Assembly: GCA_002794775.1 (NCBI GenBank)
Contig: NBAY01000011.1
Location: 1 to 64,000 of the forward strand
Source of the DNA: Porodaedalea pini
Taxonomy: Eukaryota > Basidiomycota > Agaricomycetes > Hymenochaetales > Hymenochaetaceae
Direction: 5' to 3'
Length of the DNA stretch: 64,000 bases
The notes under the pieces are model-generated. The model saw only the letters and a list, made by a program, of their open reading frames with translations. It made no database searches and was not told the origin of the DNA. The position numbers were made by a program, and so were the translations under genes. The stretch's first letter is position 1. Every line of letters starts with the position of its first letter. This document shows positions 1-10,505 of this stretch, in pieces.

Positions 1-119
1 GCTATGCACGCTTCTTAACTTAAGAAGCTCAAAACTAACTTTTTAGCATTTCAACGAGTTCTCGGTATGCCGACAACTCCGTAATATTCTCCAGATACCA
101 GCTGAATCGTTTCTGTGTC

Positions 120-990
120 TTACGACACGTGCTGTCAGTTCTTTGAAGGCAAACGCGATGTCGTTCTCTTTGCGATTGACTGTTCGGAGTCAATGCAAGC
201 GCTTCATGATGACCCGAACAAAGAAGGCGCACAGACCTCCCACCTACTTGCTGCACTCGAGGCCGATATGCAAATTCAGAAGCGGAAGGTTGTCGGGCCA
301 AATGACGCTGCTGGGATTTTACTTTTCAATACCGTGAGAAGCTCTCAAACTCCCGCATATACCACACCGTACTGAGCATCTCAAAGTCTCGCAAGAAAGA
401 AAATACGGTGCGCGGAGCTACAGAGTACAAAGAATAGGACGTTCATATACGAGCCTGTAGGACAGATTGATGCCCCAAAGATTCAAAATCTTATCCAGCT
501 CCTTTACGGTGCGTTATACTTCGACTCGCAGTTGTATGTTAAGCGATTGCTGATCCATTCCTCTCGAATGTATCTAGAGGCAAAGGATAACCATAAGTGG
601 CTTCGTTACGAGTATCCACCATCAGAGAATCGTGTCCCCATGGGTGATGTCTTTACGAGCTGTAACTGGGCCTTACGAGACGGGTAAGTGTTGCCTATCT
701 GTATAGGCTCGTTTGCGTAAAACAACTTTTTTCTACCAGAGCTCCAAAATCTGGCATCAAGCGTCTTTTCCTCATTACTGACGAAGACGACCCTCATCCC
801 GGCGCGAAGAACGCTCAACTTGTCACGTCTGCTCAAACGACACTTTTGGTAGCGCTTGAGTTAGCATTGCATTTGTTTGACGCCATGAACACTTTGCTTA
901 GGACTTGACTCAAGCGGGTGTCTCCGTTGAACCGTTCTTCATCAGCACGGAGGAGAGGCCATTCGACCCTACCAAGTTCTATTCGGTGCG
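120..990 (+). pseudogene. ku70: Truncated Ku70 (vWA-domain fragment)
   Basis: The translation reads as the N-terminal von Willebrand A-like domain of Ku70, the DNA-end-binding subunit of non-homologous end joining. Visible pieces in order are GKRDVVLFAIDCSESM (about 145-195), VVGPNDAAGILLFNT, FIYEPVGQIDAPKIQNLIQLL (about 440-505), NRVPMGDVFTSCNWALRDG, then GIKRLFLITDEDDPHPGAKN and VEPFFISTEERPFDPTKFYS (to about 985). The beta-barrel core, the C-terminal arm and the SAP domain are absent, because an unrelated gene begins at 1186. Around 427-432 the frame giving GATEYK runs into a stop, while NRTFIYEP follows in another frame, which suggests a one-base shift. No convincing start codon or first exon is visible in bases 1-115. 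I infer a broken copy or rearrangement remnant. An unusual intron could explain the frame break, but not the missing C-terminal two thirds. Confidence 0.65.
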
Positions 991-1185
991 GCTTTCTTCC
1001 TTCTCTCTTCAAGTTCTGGCATTCTCACTGAAACACGTGAGATCATAACGCGATATAGCCAAGAGGGGATATCTCACCGTGGTTGTGTTTTCCAGTGAAA
1101 GTTGCACAGCCGCTGATCTCCCCCGCCCAGCCTTATAAACTTACGGTGTTACTATGCTTCTTTCTGTATTCGAACACTCACCGCG

Positions 1186-1263
1186 ATGTCTCCCCCTCAT
1201 GGAATGCTCGCCCCTCAGTACCCGATGTCTCTCCCTCACGGAATGCTCGCCCCTCAGTACCCG
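1186..1263 (+). repeat. Tandem 39-bp coding repeat (2 copies)
   Basis: Two near-identical 39-bp units (1186-1224 and 1225-1263) each encode MS(P/L)PHGMLAPQYP at the extreme N-terminus of the DUF6698-like gene. Each unit begins with an in-frame ATG, so either could serve as the initiator. Confidence 0.85.
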
Positions 1264-2865
1264 ATGACACCGACCCCCCCTATGACGGATTCGCAGCCTA
1301 GCTCCTCAGACTCCTCTTCTGACTCGGACTCGACCAGTGCTTCACGACAGGTGCCAGAGGAAGAGTTTACGAGAAGTGGAAAGAGGAAGGCGTACGCTGG
1401 CTTCTTCCTCTTGTCTTCGTTTATCTGTTTACTTTACTCATTTGCAGTACTGCAGCGGACATCTTCGTCAGCAAGGGACGCTACCTTGCTAGAGCATATG
1501 AACCATGGACTAGCCCGCAACAAATTCTTAACAAAGGTATTCCTAACGCAAAGCTTAGCCCTGCTGAATTACAACAAATCACTGATCCGTCGTAAGTGAT
1601 TGGTTTTATTCTACTTTATTCTTTCAATAATCAGTTCTTGTGTCAGTGTCCACCGTGCTGTGGATGCTGTGAAGGCTTTATTCGATGTCAACACCTTGCT
1701 GTACAAGAAGGTCGTCAAGGCGGATACTCAGACATTCAAATATATAGTTAATTGCGTGAGTCATTGCTTTTTTTTCCTCTGCATAGATAAACTCTCACAA
1801 TGTTTACAGTTGCGTGAGGGTCAGCGTGCCGCTCGGTCTGCCGATACATCAGGAATCAGGAAAATTATCCTCCAGTGGATCGTTTTCCCATCCGTTGACA
1901 ACGAGTCGACACGGCCAGATAATGATCGCAAAGACTTACGTGGATTCGAGAACGAGACACTCGCAAAGCTCCTGGCCCCCGCAGAGGTTCAGCCGCTCAC
2001 TCCGGAGTAAGTACTTTGAGATAATCTTAAACAAAAGAAGACGTGCTCATGCCTTTCCTATCACATCATTGCTGATTTATATTACATACTTTCTAGATAT
2101 CTAGCTTTGTTGCATGCGGACAGGGCCACGGTAACAAACAAAAAAGGAGTTACCCGTGAACTTGATGGCAACCATAGCCGAGTCTTTGCCTTCGAAAATG
2201 GTATTTATCATCCAAGGAACCCTCTGAAGGGCTTCTTGAAGGGTAATTTGATCGTCAGGGCAAGTCTTCTTCCTTTTTCTTTCTTAATGTGTTTACATCT
2301 TTTTGTAGGCCTATAAACACATCTTTACGGCGCCTTCTTCTGCCAACTCAGGTCCCGCTGTCAAAGGCTCAAGGTGTACGAAAATAGGTAATGCAGAGAT
2401 CCATGGTATGACCGAAGTCACTCCAGGATCACTTGCATACGTTACTGTCCAGGTATTTTATTTGTTTCACGGTTTGCGCATATATAATACTGAAAAATGT
2501 ATTACTACCAGGTCTACTTTGCTCTTAGCGCAAGGCTCCATTTCTCTACGTCGAGTGCTCCAGAAATACCCGAGATGTTTAATGGTATTATTCAATTGTT
2601 CAGGTCTGATGTCCCACATGTCAAGAGGTACACTGCTGAGCTATTGATTTGGTGGAATCGGTATGTTCATCTGCGTCTATGTGATATTATGGTCCCTTAC
2701 TAACCCTTACTCAGAATTATCTTTCCGAATACCCAAGCGGCAACCAATCCTCATGACCTAGGTGCCATAGCTGATATTGAAGACTTCTATCGAGACTGGA
2801 CCGAGGATGAGGAGGGCAATGAAGAGGGTGAGGAGGACAACGAAGAGGAAGAGGACAATGTATGA
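1186..2865 (+). CDS. DUF6698-like hypothetical protein
   Basis: This multi-exon gene has introns near 1392-1447, 1593-1646, 1757-1809, 2009-2098 and further downstream. The N-terminus has the two 13-residue repeats, then a Ser/Asp-rich low-complexity stretch. The conserved body contains STAADIFVSKGRYLARA-like, KLLAPAEVQPLTPEYLALL, GRGV-less 'RVFAFENGIYHPRNPLKGFL' (first 20 residues quoted), CTKIGNAEIHGMTEVTPGSL and YVTVQVYFALSARLHF, followed by a C-terminal run of Asp/Glu ending NEEEEDNV. I recognise this pattern as a widespread, often multicopy, uncharacterised basidiomycete family, to my recollection DUF6698; the family name comes from memory. No signal peptide or membrane segment is visible. 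The start was chosen at the first ATG after a pyrimidine-rich leader. Its promoter lies where the Ku70 fragment ends, so the gene may have been placed there by the rearrangement that cut Ku70. Confidence 0.7.
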
Positions 2866-4036
2866 ATTTTGATTGAAATTTCCGCTCACATTCAATCCGA
2901 TACCATCCATCTTGAACAGCTATTTCTATTTTCCCTATCGTTGGTCGCATATTGTTATGTGCTATTTCAATTTCATTCTATTCCAATACTTCCATCTAAT
3001 TGTCATCCACGACAACTGCTGCTAAGTGAGCTATAACTATTATATACATGAGAACCGACAGTGCGCATCACCATCAATTAGAAAGCATTATAAGTAATTT
3101 CTTGCTTTTATAACTCCGACAACTCTTCCGCCGCCTTGTAATCCTGACTTTAGAATTTATTTAATTATATATAAGTCTGCAATACTTCCACTAACTTATA
3201 CTCTATTGAAAGTCTTATCATGTATTAAAATCTCTCATAAGTGTTTTGATATATTATAATTTGGTATGACTGTTATGCTTTTCGGTAAGTATTATGGTGG
3301 ATTGTAAGATGGAGTTCAGATTTTATTGCTCTATAATTATGCCCGAAATGATTATATGTATTACATGTCTTTTAAGACTTATAATTGAATATAATTAGTT
3401 ATAATACTCTGCAGATTTTTGTGATGTAACGCGTTGTGGCGTGCGAATTTGATGGACGCGCATCCATCACGTGCACTACACGTGCCTAGGTAAATGGGTG
3501 AAATATGGTGGCTGCAAAGTCAAGTATTGCTGTTGCAACGAAAGTACTTGCAGAGGGCACATGCACAGTCCAAAGAATATACGCCTTACCTAACTGACAA
3601 TGAGTCAGAGATAATGGAAGACAAGAGTAGAATGCTCACGTTTCATCAGGACCTTGTGGGTATTCTGTGCAGCGAAGTTCAAGTCACCGATGCTTCTTGA
3701 AGACGAAATGGAGACGGGAAGTTCGTCGTACCATGCTACGCGATCGAAGTACATTGGAGCGTCTTGAGAATGCTGTGGGTCGCGCTAAGGCCTGTAATGC
3801 ATTGTAGATGAGGCGGGCAGCGTGTTGCCATGGGCAGACTATAGTGTATGTAGTAAGAGCAGTGCTTGCGGGCTTGTGAAAAGGCCATTGGCCTTTCTCC
3901 AGGAGGTGGTACACAAGCTGCTTTGGTATAAATGGGATGTCAATGATAGAGCTAGAGAACAGAAACTCAAGCATCACAATCGTTGCAGCGACAATCACAG
4001 TCCTCAAATTCCGTAACAGCAGCCCACGCGAACACA
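2866..4036. other. AT-rich intergenic region
   Basis: About 1.2 kb between two plus-strand genes. Bases 3030-3420 are strikingly AT-rich compared with the surrounding DNA and hold the inverted repeat described separately. From 3480 the composition returns to normal. Short open frames there (for example 3494-3700) show no family resemblance, so I see no supportable gene. Confidence 0.6.
3176..3415. repeat. Imperfect inverted repeat, possible foldback element
   Basis: The left arm begins TCTGCAATACTTCCACTAAC at 3176. The right arm, read on the minus strand from 3415, begins TCTGCAGAGTATTATAACTA. Both continue through similar AAGTCTTA and CATGTA blocks for roughly 55-60 bases with small gaps. 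The roughly 120-bp centre is AT-rich. This resembles a decayed hairpin-type MITE, but no clear target-site duplication is seen, and AT richness makes chance similarity easier. Confidence 0.35.
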
Positions 4037-4723
4037 ATGACCGAAGGAAACGACACATACCTAGTTGCGAAGCCATGCATTCCAGTGACACCGGAAAATA
4101 GCACAACGTTGACGGCTCCTCCGGCCTTCGCGTCTCCCATTACTGGTCCTGACGTTTTGAATTGGACTAATGGGACGCGCTCGCCTACTCTCGACACAAG
4201 GAAAGGCCGGTTTGCACTCGGTAGATCCGGAGAACTTGTGAATCTGTCCCAGTGAGCCTTGAACTCTTACAATTATTTTGCACGTCCTGATCGACGCTTG
4301 CTCTAGACTCCAGCAGCGCAGGGAGTCGGAGGTCGCCAAGAAGGCGAGCAAATTCGTAAAACAAGTCATACGCGAAAAGAAGCCAAATCCAGCCGTGCTT
4401 GCGAGACAAGTACGAGCTCTCAAAGCGAAGGACAACTCCTATGAGAAAAGTCAGATGCTGGAACTTTGCTCAAAGGGAAGGACAACTACCGCCAAAACGC
4501 GCAAGTCCACCATAGAACCGCTCTTGATCCCTTCGTTGGACGCATATGATGATGACAGGGACGAAAATTCTGATTGCCTGAGCCCCGCGTAAGTCGATCA
4601 TCTTAATGGTTTTTGAGTCAGCGTTTTGAAACGAGAAATCATGCAGCATACATTGGAAAACCTTATTCCAGGTCCACCAAAGGCAGTAGCTTCCGTCCTC
4701 CGTATACCTCTGAATATTCATGA
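4037..4723 (+). CDS. Small hypothetical basic protein
   Basis: I do not recognise this gene. It starts at ATG 4037 (MTEGNDTYLVAKPC). A first intron at about 4252-4313 (GTGAGC to CTCTAG) joins VNLSQ to LQQRRESEVAKKASKFVKQ, and a second at about 4590-4672 joins CLSPA to STKGSSFRPPYTSEYS with stop at 4721-4723. The middle is Lys/Arg-rich (KASKFVKQVIREKKPNP, RQVRALKAKDNSYEKSQ) and probably helical, and the end is polar. There is no signal peptide, membrane segment or zinc motif. It could be the upstream part of the gene that follows, because the spacing is only 280 bp and the style (Ser/Lys-rich) is similar, but an in-frame stop and no evident linking intron favour two genes. Confidence 0.45.
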
Positions 4724-5003
4724 ACATACAGCATAGCAACTTGTAGCCTCTCCTTTTGTTGTATTACTCGTGCATCACCAGTTTTTGATGCGGGCTTTAG
4801 CAACGTTGTGTTTGTGCGGCCTTTGCGTGTATACGCGTGCCTATTATGGAAGAATGCAGGTCATCTTAGCCACCGACGCGTCTGAAAGCATAGACAACCT
4901 CCTCCACTTCAAGTCCTCAACACCTTATTCCTCCAGATGCCCTTATACGGAGTGACCGCTCAGGAATAAAGAAAACAGCTGTAGTTCTGGTCCTCCTTTG
5001 GCA

Positions 5004-7130
5004 ATGCCGACAACCCCAACAACGCAAAGCCCGTCTCCGCTGGACACGATGCATGATCTCAATCCGTCTTGGTCGAGAATAACCAGACAGCCGGGCTCCA
5101 CCATCCAATTCGCCTCTTTCGATCCCGGTACAGCGACGGGAGACCACACAAACGCGTCAGCATTCCGAAAGCTCACTTTGAATGAAGAGCTCTGCCGTCC
5201 AAAACGCGTCGTAATCGAGACCACGCCGGATGGCCGCTGCACGTGGAGGTTCGTGCCTAACGCGCGTCGGGAGGAGGGACTTGAGAACGAAGGCGTTTGG
5301 CCGAGAGTTGTAGATGTCTGCGGGTATGTCTGAACATGATTTACGCTTGAATTTCATTTCAATTAGTTTTAGTGAATTAAAGACGTTGACGCATGATCAA
5401 TGGGACGTCTACAAGCTCGACCGAGACTTCGATTGCCTGGTCCGGCTGCCTCCGCATCACGCGTCTGTAACGAGATCTGCAAGTGCATCCCATGTTGACG
5501 TGCCTCCCAAGGCAGAGGCTATGGAAGAATCCCCTTTAGAAAACCAAACCGTCAGGTTTAAGCGACGTCTGTCCGACAGCGTTAGTACCCGTCGTCTCTC
5601 TGGGAGCAACTCTGAAGGCAAAAGGAAGAAGGTCCGCGCCACAGCAGATGATTCTTCTTCGTCCTCGTCCTCTGAAGATGAAGGCGACGAGGACGCTGAC
5701 GAAGAGGAGGTCAGCGGGATGGTTATAGACGAGGAGGTCGTCCCAAAACGTCATCAGCAGAGTGAGAGGTTGAAGAAGGTTAGAGAAAATAAGGAGGAAG
5801 CACGGAGAAAGAGAAGAGAGTGGAATGCTCAGAGACGAGAAAAAATGGGGTTGGGTGCAGCGAACGAGGAGGAAGATGAGAATATGATGTCGTGTACTGA
5901 AATTCCTAATCCCTCTCTAATGCGTGCCCAAAGTGTAGGCTCCCCTTTCGCTAAGAGGAAAGGTGAGTCGTCCCAGTCCTCTTAACGCTGAATGGCATTT
6001 TCTCATCGAATTTTAGTTGATTCTTTCAGCGATGAGGGTGATGTATTCGATGAATCAGATGCTTCCAAGTCTCGTTTCAAGACGTATGAGAGGACTGGAA
6101 GTTCGAAGCGCACACGTACTGTTTCTCCGGTTGTCACCAAACGTGCTGTAGAGATAAGGAGAAATAGACGAGTGGATACTCGCAAGGAAGAACTTGAGAG
6201 GCGCGCGAAAGCAAGGTCACAGGCCATACACGAAAATGAAATGAAAAAACTTTACGAGGAAGCCGCAGAGTTCCAGCCTCCACCTCCGATAAACGCGACA
6301 AATGGTTCGCTATCCTGCCATATATTTGGATTATGCTAACGATGCATTCAGATACAGGTACAGACCCATCTTCATCATCTTCCGAGCAGTCTTCCGAGCA
6401 GCCTAACCAAGAAGTGCCTATGGACGAGGAGGCTCGACGGCAGGCCGCGCTTGAGGAATCCAGACGCAAGATCGCGGAACTCGAGAAAGACAAACATCTG
6501 TGGGAGGAACAAGCCCGCAAACGTGCCGCAAAGGAGGCAGAAGAGAAGACCCGCGCCGAAGCTGCGCGAAAGGCTCGTGCCGCCAGCCAGGCTGCTTCTG
6601 TCGAGCAGGAGAAAGACAAAGAGAATGCGAGACGACGCGCTGCAGAGACCGAGCAGCGGGTTCGGGATGCCGCTGCTGCTGAAGTGCGTACGAAGCGTAT
6701 GCATGCGCGTAATGCCGCACAGCGGGATGCACGCGCCTGGATCTCGCGGGGCTGGACGGCGCGCCGCGCGCTCGAGCGGTACATGGCGCAATGCGATGCG
6801 TTCGATGCGCTGAACTTCTTCAAGGGCGACGTCATCGTATTTGAGACGGTGCCGTGGCCGGTGCTGATGCGCCCGAGCTCGTTCGGCGTCGAGGACATCG
6901 ACTGGACGGCTGTGGAGACGTTCTTCCGACAGGTGCGAACGTACCTTACGAGCGCAGAGTTCATGAAGCTGGTCGAGAAGAGCCACAAGCGCTTCCATCC
7001 TGACCGCTGGCGCTCACGGCGCGTGTTGCAGTGCGTCGAGGACGAAGAGGAGAAGGAGTGTCTTGAAATAGCTGCGAACACAGTTGCACAGGCCTTGACG
7101 CCATTATGGCAAGAGGTGACAGGACGGTGA
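5004..7130 (+). CDS. NFKBIL1/J-like domain coiled-coil protein
   Basis: This appears to be a nuclear-type protein with a charged middle and a conserved C-terminal module. The N-terminal part has TWRFVPNARREEGLEN-type sequence. An acidic/Ser stretch follows (SSSSSSEDEGDEDADEEE, about 5655-5710), then basic segments and a long Ala/Glu/Arg coiled coil (about 6420-6720). The C-terminus carries WISRGWTARRALERYMAQCD, DVIVFETVPWPVL, then KSHKRFHPDRW and IANTVAQALTPLWQ-like helices. The HPD inside FHPDRW, followed by helices, resembles the J-like C-terminal region of IkappaBL/NFKBIL1-type proteins found in fungi; this is a family inference. Introns lie near 5322-5373, 5964-6028 and 6303-6351. The start was taken as ATG 5004, and ATG 5052 is possible. 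It converges on the RING gene. Confidence 0.6.
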
Positions 7131-7460
7131 AAGGTATTAGTTTATCACCTTAATCGAATACACAACTGAACGGACTGAGGCTTGTATTCATTGGATGGAA
7201 CTTATCGATTTATTATTATTGCCCTCTAGCATAAAAATCGTGTATGTATCATTAACTGCATCCCGCATGCTGCTTTCATCGTGCTTCGCAATTGCATGTC
7301 TATCTTGCATTATGATATTCGTACAGAAAAAATACGTGTAGTCATGAAGCGAAGTACAAAGTGGGCAAGGCGAGAATTTAATGCAGGCTACAAAAACGAA
7401 GAGTCCATTCGGACAGCAAGCTTTACAATGAGGACACGAAAAAGTAGAGACAAGAAAGAG
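7131..7460. other. Convergent intergenic spacer
   Basis: A 330-bp AT-leaning spacer between two convergent genes. It should hold both 3' ends. I see no gene or repeat in it. Confidence 0.6.
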
Positions 7461-9734
7461 TTATTGTGATCCATTCCGATTGCGTTTCTTCTTCGGCAGA
7501 TCTGGGACAGTGACTGGGCGTTGACAGGTAGGACACCGCCCGGATACGTCTGTCAACCAGGGATCGATACATGTTTTCTGTCGCGATGAAACTCAGAACC
7601 TGAATTAGAACGCCTAAACCTCGGAAGACTTACATGGAAGGCGTGCCCGCATTGAAGGAGTCGGAGAGGCTGAGCACCTTCACCTGCGTCTTCAAGGCGT
7701 AGAGAGCGACCGTCTTCGTCGGTCAAATCGTCTGAGACAGACGCTGCTTGCTGCACTTCGGGCTGCTCTGCGGGCTGCTCTGAACGTGTTGGCGCCTGAT
7801 TCGATGATGATGCACCCTCCGTGCCAGCACCTGACGTTTCACCCGCCTCCTTATCCCTCTCGCTCTTGTTTTCACTAGGAACACCCTCCCCCTCCTTATT
7901 CTTCCGTGCCCATGAGCGGATCACATCTCGAGCAACACGCCGTTTCGGCTCCTCGAAGTCGAGTAAGCAGATCGCACACGACGCGCGGTTTGCATCGAGG
8001 CGCACAAATGGAAACTCTCCGCTCTCCCAGCAGTCTTCCCACACGATACCGGACTTCTCGCCGAGCGTCGCTGACTTCCCCGTATTATCTGTTCCAGCGA
8101 CCGATTTGGAAGACTTGCGGCTCAGGAATGTGAAACGCCGTTTCGGCGCCGGCTGTTTGGGCGGATACGTGTGCTCTGCTCCCACTCTGGGTGTGTTAAT
8201 AGACTCAAGTTTCACTGCAGTGTCCATGTCTCCGGTGGTCGCACCGCTCTTCTTCTCATCATCCGGTGGAGAAGGGATATAGAGTACTAGAGGAATCTGA
8301 TCCACCACACTTCTTGATACCTTACCAATTTCAGGACTAATAAAGTGTGGGTTTTGCATCGGATGCCGGCCGAGACAGATAAGTATGATACTCCAGAATA
8401 ACTGCACGTTATTGAATGTCAACAAACGTTCATCATCTGCGTATGTCGAAGTGTGCTCACATATATCAGGGGCCCGATGATGAAGACGATCAATGCGGTG
8501 GCAAAAACCTCGAGGATTACGAGGTACTGAAGGCAGAGGAGGCTGAAAACCAGCCACCAGAGATGAGGCGCTGCAAATCGGCAAGTAGCAAGAGACGTGA
8601 AAACCAGAATATTTGATGTAAGAAACCACGAGATAATGATGAGAGAGAGGAGTAATGAGAGCCTGCGAAATTTCAGAAACGTGAAGCAAGACAAAGGCTG
8701 AGATATGAGATATGCGCTAACCTAGAGTATAACCTTGAATGAGGAGAACTAGCTTCAAGTCGTCGACGATGCCTATCCACTGAACCGAGTGCTGGCGCAT
8801 CCGAATTGGGATCCACCGGAGAGGTAGCATCGAGGTCGGAAGCGCCCTGTTCAACATCTGTCTCTGTCCGGTTCTGTCCGCGTTGGCGAGTTTTCCATTC
8901 GCGCGTCCAACCCCAATAAGTCATGCAGCAGTCTAGTGCAATCTTTACTATCCAGAAGCATGACCAGAGGCCTAAAGGCTTATCACACGCTGTCCATTCG
9001 GGTATAGACGGTTGTTTCGGACTGCGATGTACGTTAGAGTAAATGATCATGGCTAATGTAACAGCGAACTGTACAGACACGATTGAGCCTTTACGTATCG
9101 GAGAAGTCCGAGTGGACGCACTTGTATAAAGCCAAAGGATAAAGTCCAGATGAGGGCAACCAATTCTTTCCTGTATCTGTTTCCGGTCCCATAGCCAAGG
9201 AAAGCGAATACTCTTCTCACGCCATGCGGCTGAGGGCGCGGGCGATTCTGTGCATCTTCAGCGATGGGTACGCCCTCTATACGGTCGATGGGTCTCCACT
9301 GTGTAGCGGCATCGACGCCCTCTATGCGAGGTCGAAACGTCGGCGGGTCGAAGCCGTTCCGCCAGAGATCAGGACGGTCTTCTTCAGCAGGCATGAGAGG
9401 AGGCATGTTTGGCGAAGATAGTGACGAGTGACCGCTTCTTCGGATGGTGGGCGTACTTGTATCGACTCCTGAATCGCGAGGACCCAGTTGGCGGGATTCG
9501 TCATGGAGGAGCTGACGTAGACAATGAGAGCGGTGGGAGAGATAGTGCAATAATGAAAGGCTCTGACGACGTTTGGAGGGCAGAGTCCAATGCAAGAGCT
9601 GTATCTTCAGAGAGACGACTCTCAGTTGCAGAACCTGTGCGTTCGGGATCTACGCTGTCTGTCGAGAGGCGGCGCAACACTGAAGTCGATGCCGAATGAG
9701 AAGGGTGCGGTGACTGATGTTCATCGACCTCCAT
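7461..9734 (-). CDS. Multi-pass membrane RING-H2 protein (E3 ligase type)
   Basis: The C-terminal RING finger reads CAIC, then CGHAFHKTC (across an intron at about 7574-7634), then CPTC, giving a C3H2C3 RING-H2 expected to recruit an E2 ubiquitin-conjugating enzyme. About 100 polar residues separate CAIC from CGHAFH, far longer than a normal RING loop. Upstream are several hydrophobic segments: ELVALIWTLSFGFIQ plus FAVTLAMIIYSNV, LWSCFWIVKIALDCCM, LSLLLSLIIISWFL, HLWWLVFSLLCLQYLVILEV and LFWSIILICLG. This suggests a multi-spanning endomembrane protein with a cytosolic RING near its C-terminus (KKKRNRNGSQ). The N-terminus is Ser/Thr-rich. The start at 9734 is tentative: a frame change is needed around 9500-9600 and I could not fix that intron. 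The substrate is unknown. It is transcribed away from SDR copy 1. Confidence 0.7.
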
Positions 9735-10505
9735 AATGACTTATGCAGCAATACCGAGGTATAAAGACAGATGAAGCGTGGTCTGAGATATGTGCAGTGA
9801 CCTCTGAGCGTCTGGAGACAGAGCAAGGGTATGCGGCCGTCCTTCGGCTTGTCGTCGACCTGATGTCGGAGTTGAATGGACGTAGAACAGTTCCAGTCCT
9901 AGTAAACGCCTTGTGTTACCCTGTTATCCTAGTACATCCCGTGCTGATGATATCTTTTGGATTCGATGCCGGCGACAGGCAGGAGATGGTGAAGCCAGTG
10001 ATGAGCGCGCTGCACTAGCACTGGCACGACTCAGGGCGGAGCACGCCTATTACATAATTTACACTTTCTACCTTCAGCATGACGCATATATTCGACTCTA
10101 GATCTGTGCAGTGCGCACGCATCGTTCTTCATACCTTCTTAACTCTCAGTACTAGTACTAGTACTAGTGTGTCCGGATACTAAGGCTGAGCATAGAAACG
10201 ATTATAAACTCAAGGTGCACAATTACTAGCGGACTCTTACGGAGAAATCGGATCACGATATCATGCACATCGAAGCTGTAGATAGACAAATATATCACAG
10301 CGCGCAAAATATTACGTAAAACAATTCTGGATTCTCCGGAATTTTTAGTTGGAATGTTGATCGATAAATCGAGAAGTGAAGTTTCCCATTCTGACCAGAA
10401 TTCCGAGGGACCCAGAATATTAATGTTTTTATGTAACATTTTGCCCGCTGTGTATATATGAACCCTCTTCGAGGTTCCCAGTACTCGCATAGATCACCTA
10501 CTACA
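9735..10505. other. Divergent promoter region (RING gene / SDR copy 1)
   Basis: A 770-bp divergent intergenic region. From about 10166 it is homologous to the promoter of SDR copy 2. A short tandem of AGTACTAGT-type hexamers (10148-10170) sits just before the duplication starts. The 157-bp hairpin element at 10296-10452 interrupts the TATA-like stretch of SDR copy 1. I see no gene in 9735-10150. Confidence 0.6.
10296..10452. mobile_element. MITE-like 157-bp hairpin element in SDR promoter
   Basis: The left end is CACAGCGCGCAAAATATTAC and the right end, read on the minus strand, is CACAGCGGGCAAAATGTTAC, differing at three of 20 positions. Similarity between arms continues inward (TAAAA, ATTCTGG, CGGAATT, GAATG), so nearly the whole element folds as an imperfect hairpin. 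It is flanked by TATAT on both sides, a likely TA-rich target duplication. The second SDR copy has the uninterrupted empty site, GACATATATATAAGAACC, at 12270-12287. There is no coding capacity, so it is a non-autonomous DNA element. The right flank still supplies a TATATAT about 50 bp before the ATG. Confidence 0.8.

Noticed and set aside
6134..7081. 315-residue minus-strand open frame
   Set aside because: It is antisense to the Ala/Glu/Arg coiled-coil exons of the gene at 5004-7130, and its Ser/Arg-rich composition is what that produces.
10148..10170. AGTACTAGT tandem, with related TACTAGTA sites at 38663, 42303, 42637, 55020 and 57411
   Set aside because: The core hexamer ACTAGT is expected about 16 times by chance in 64 kb. 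Only the short tandems at 10148 and 57411 stand out, and they are too small to interpret.
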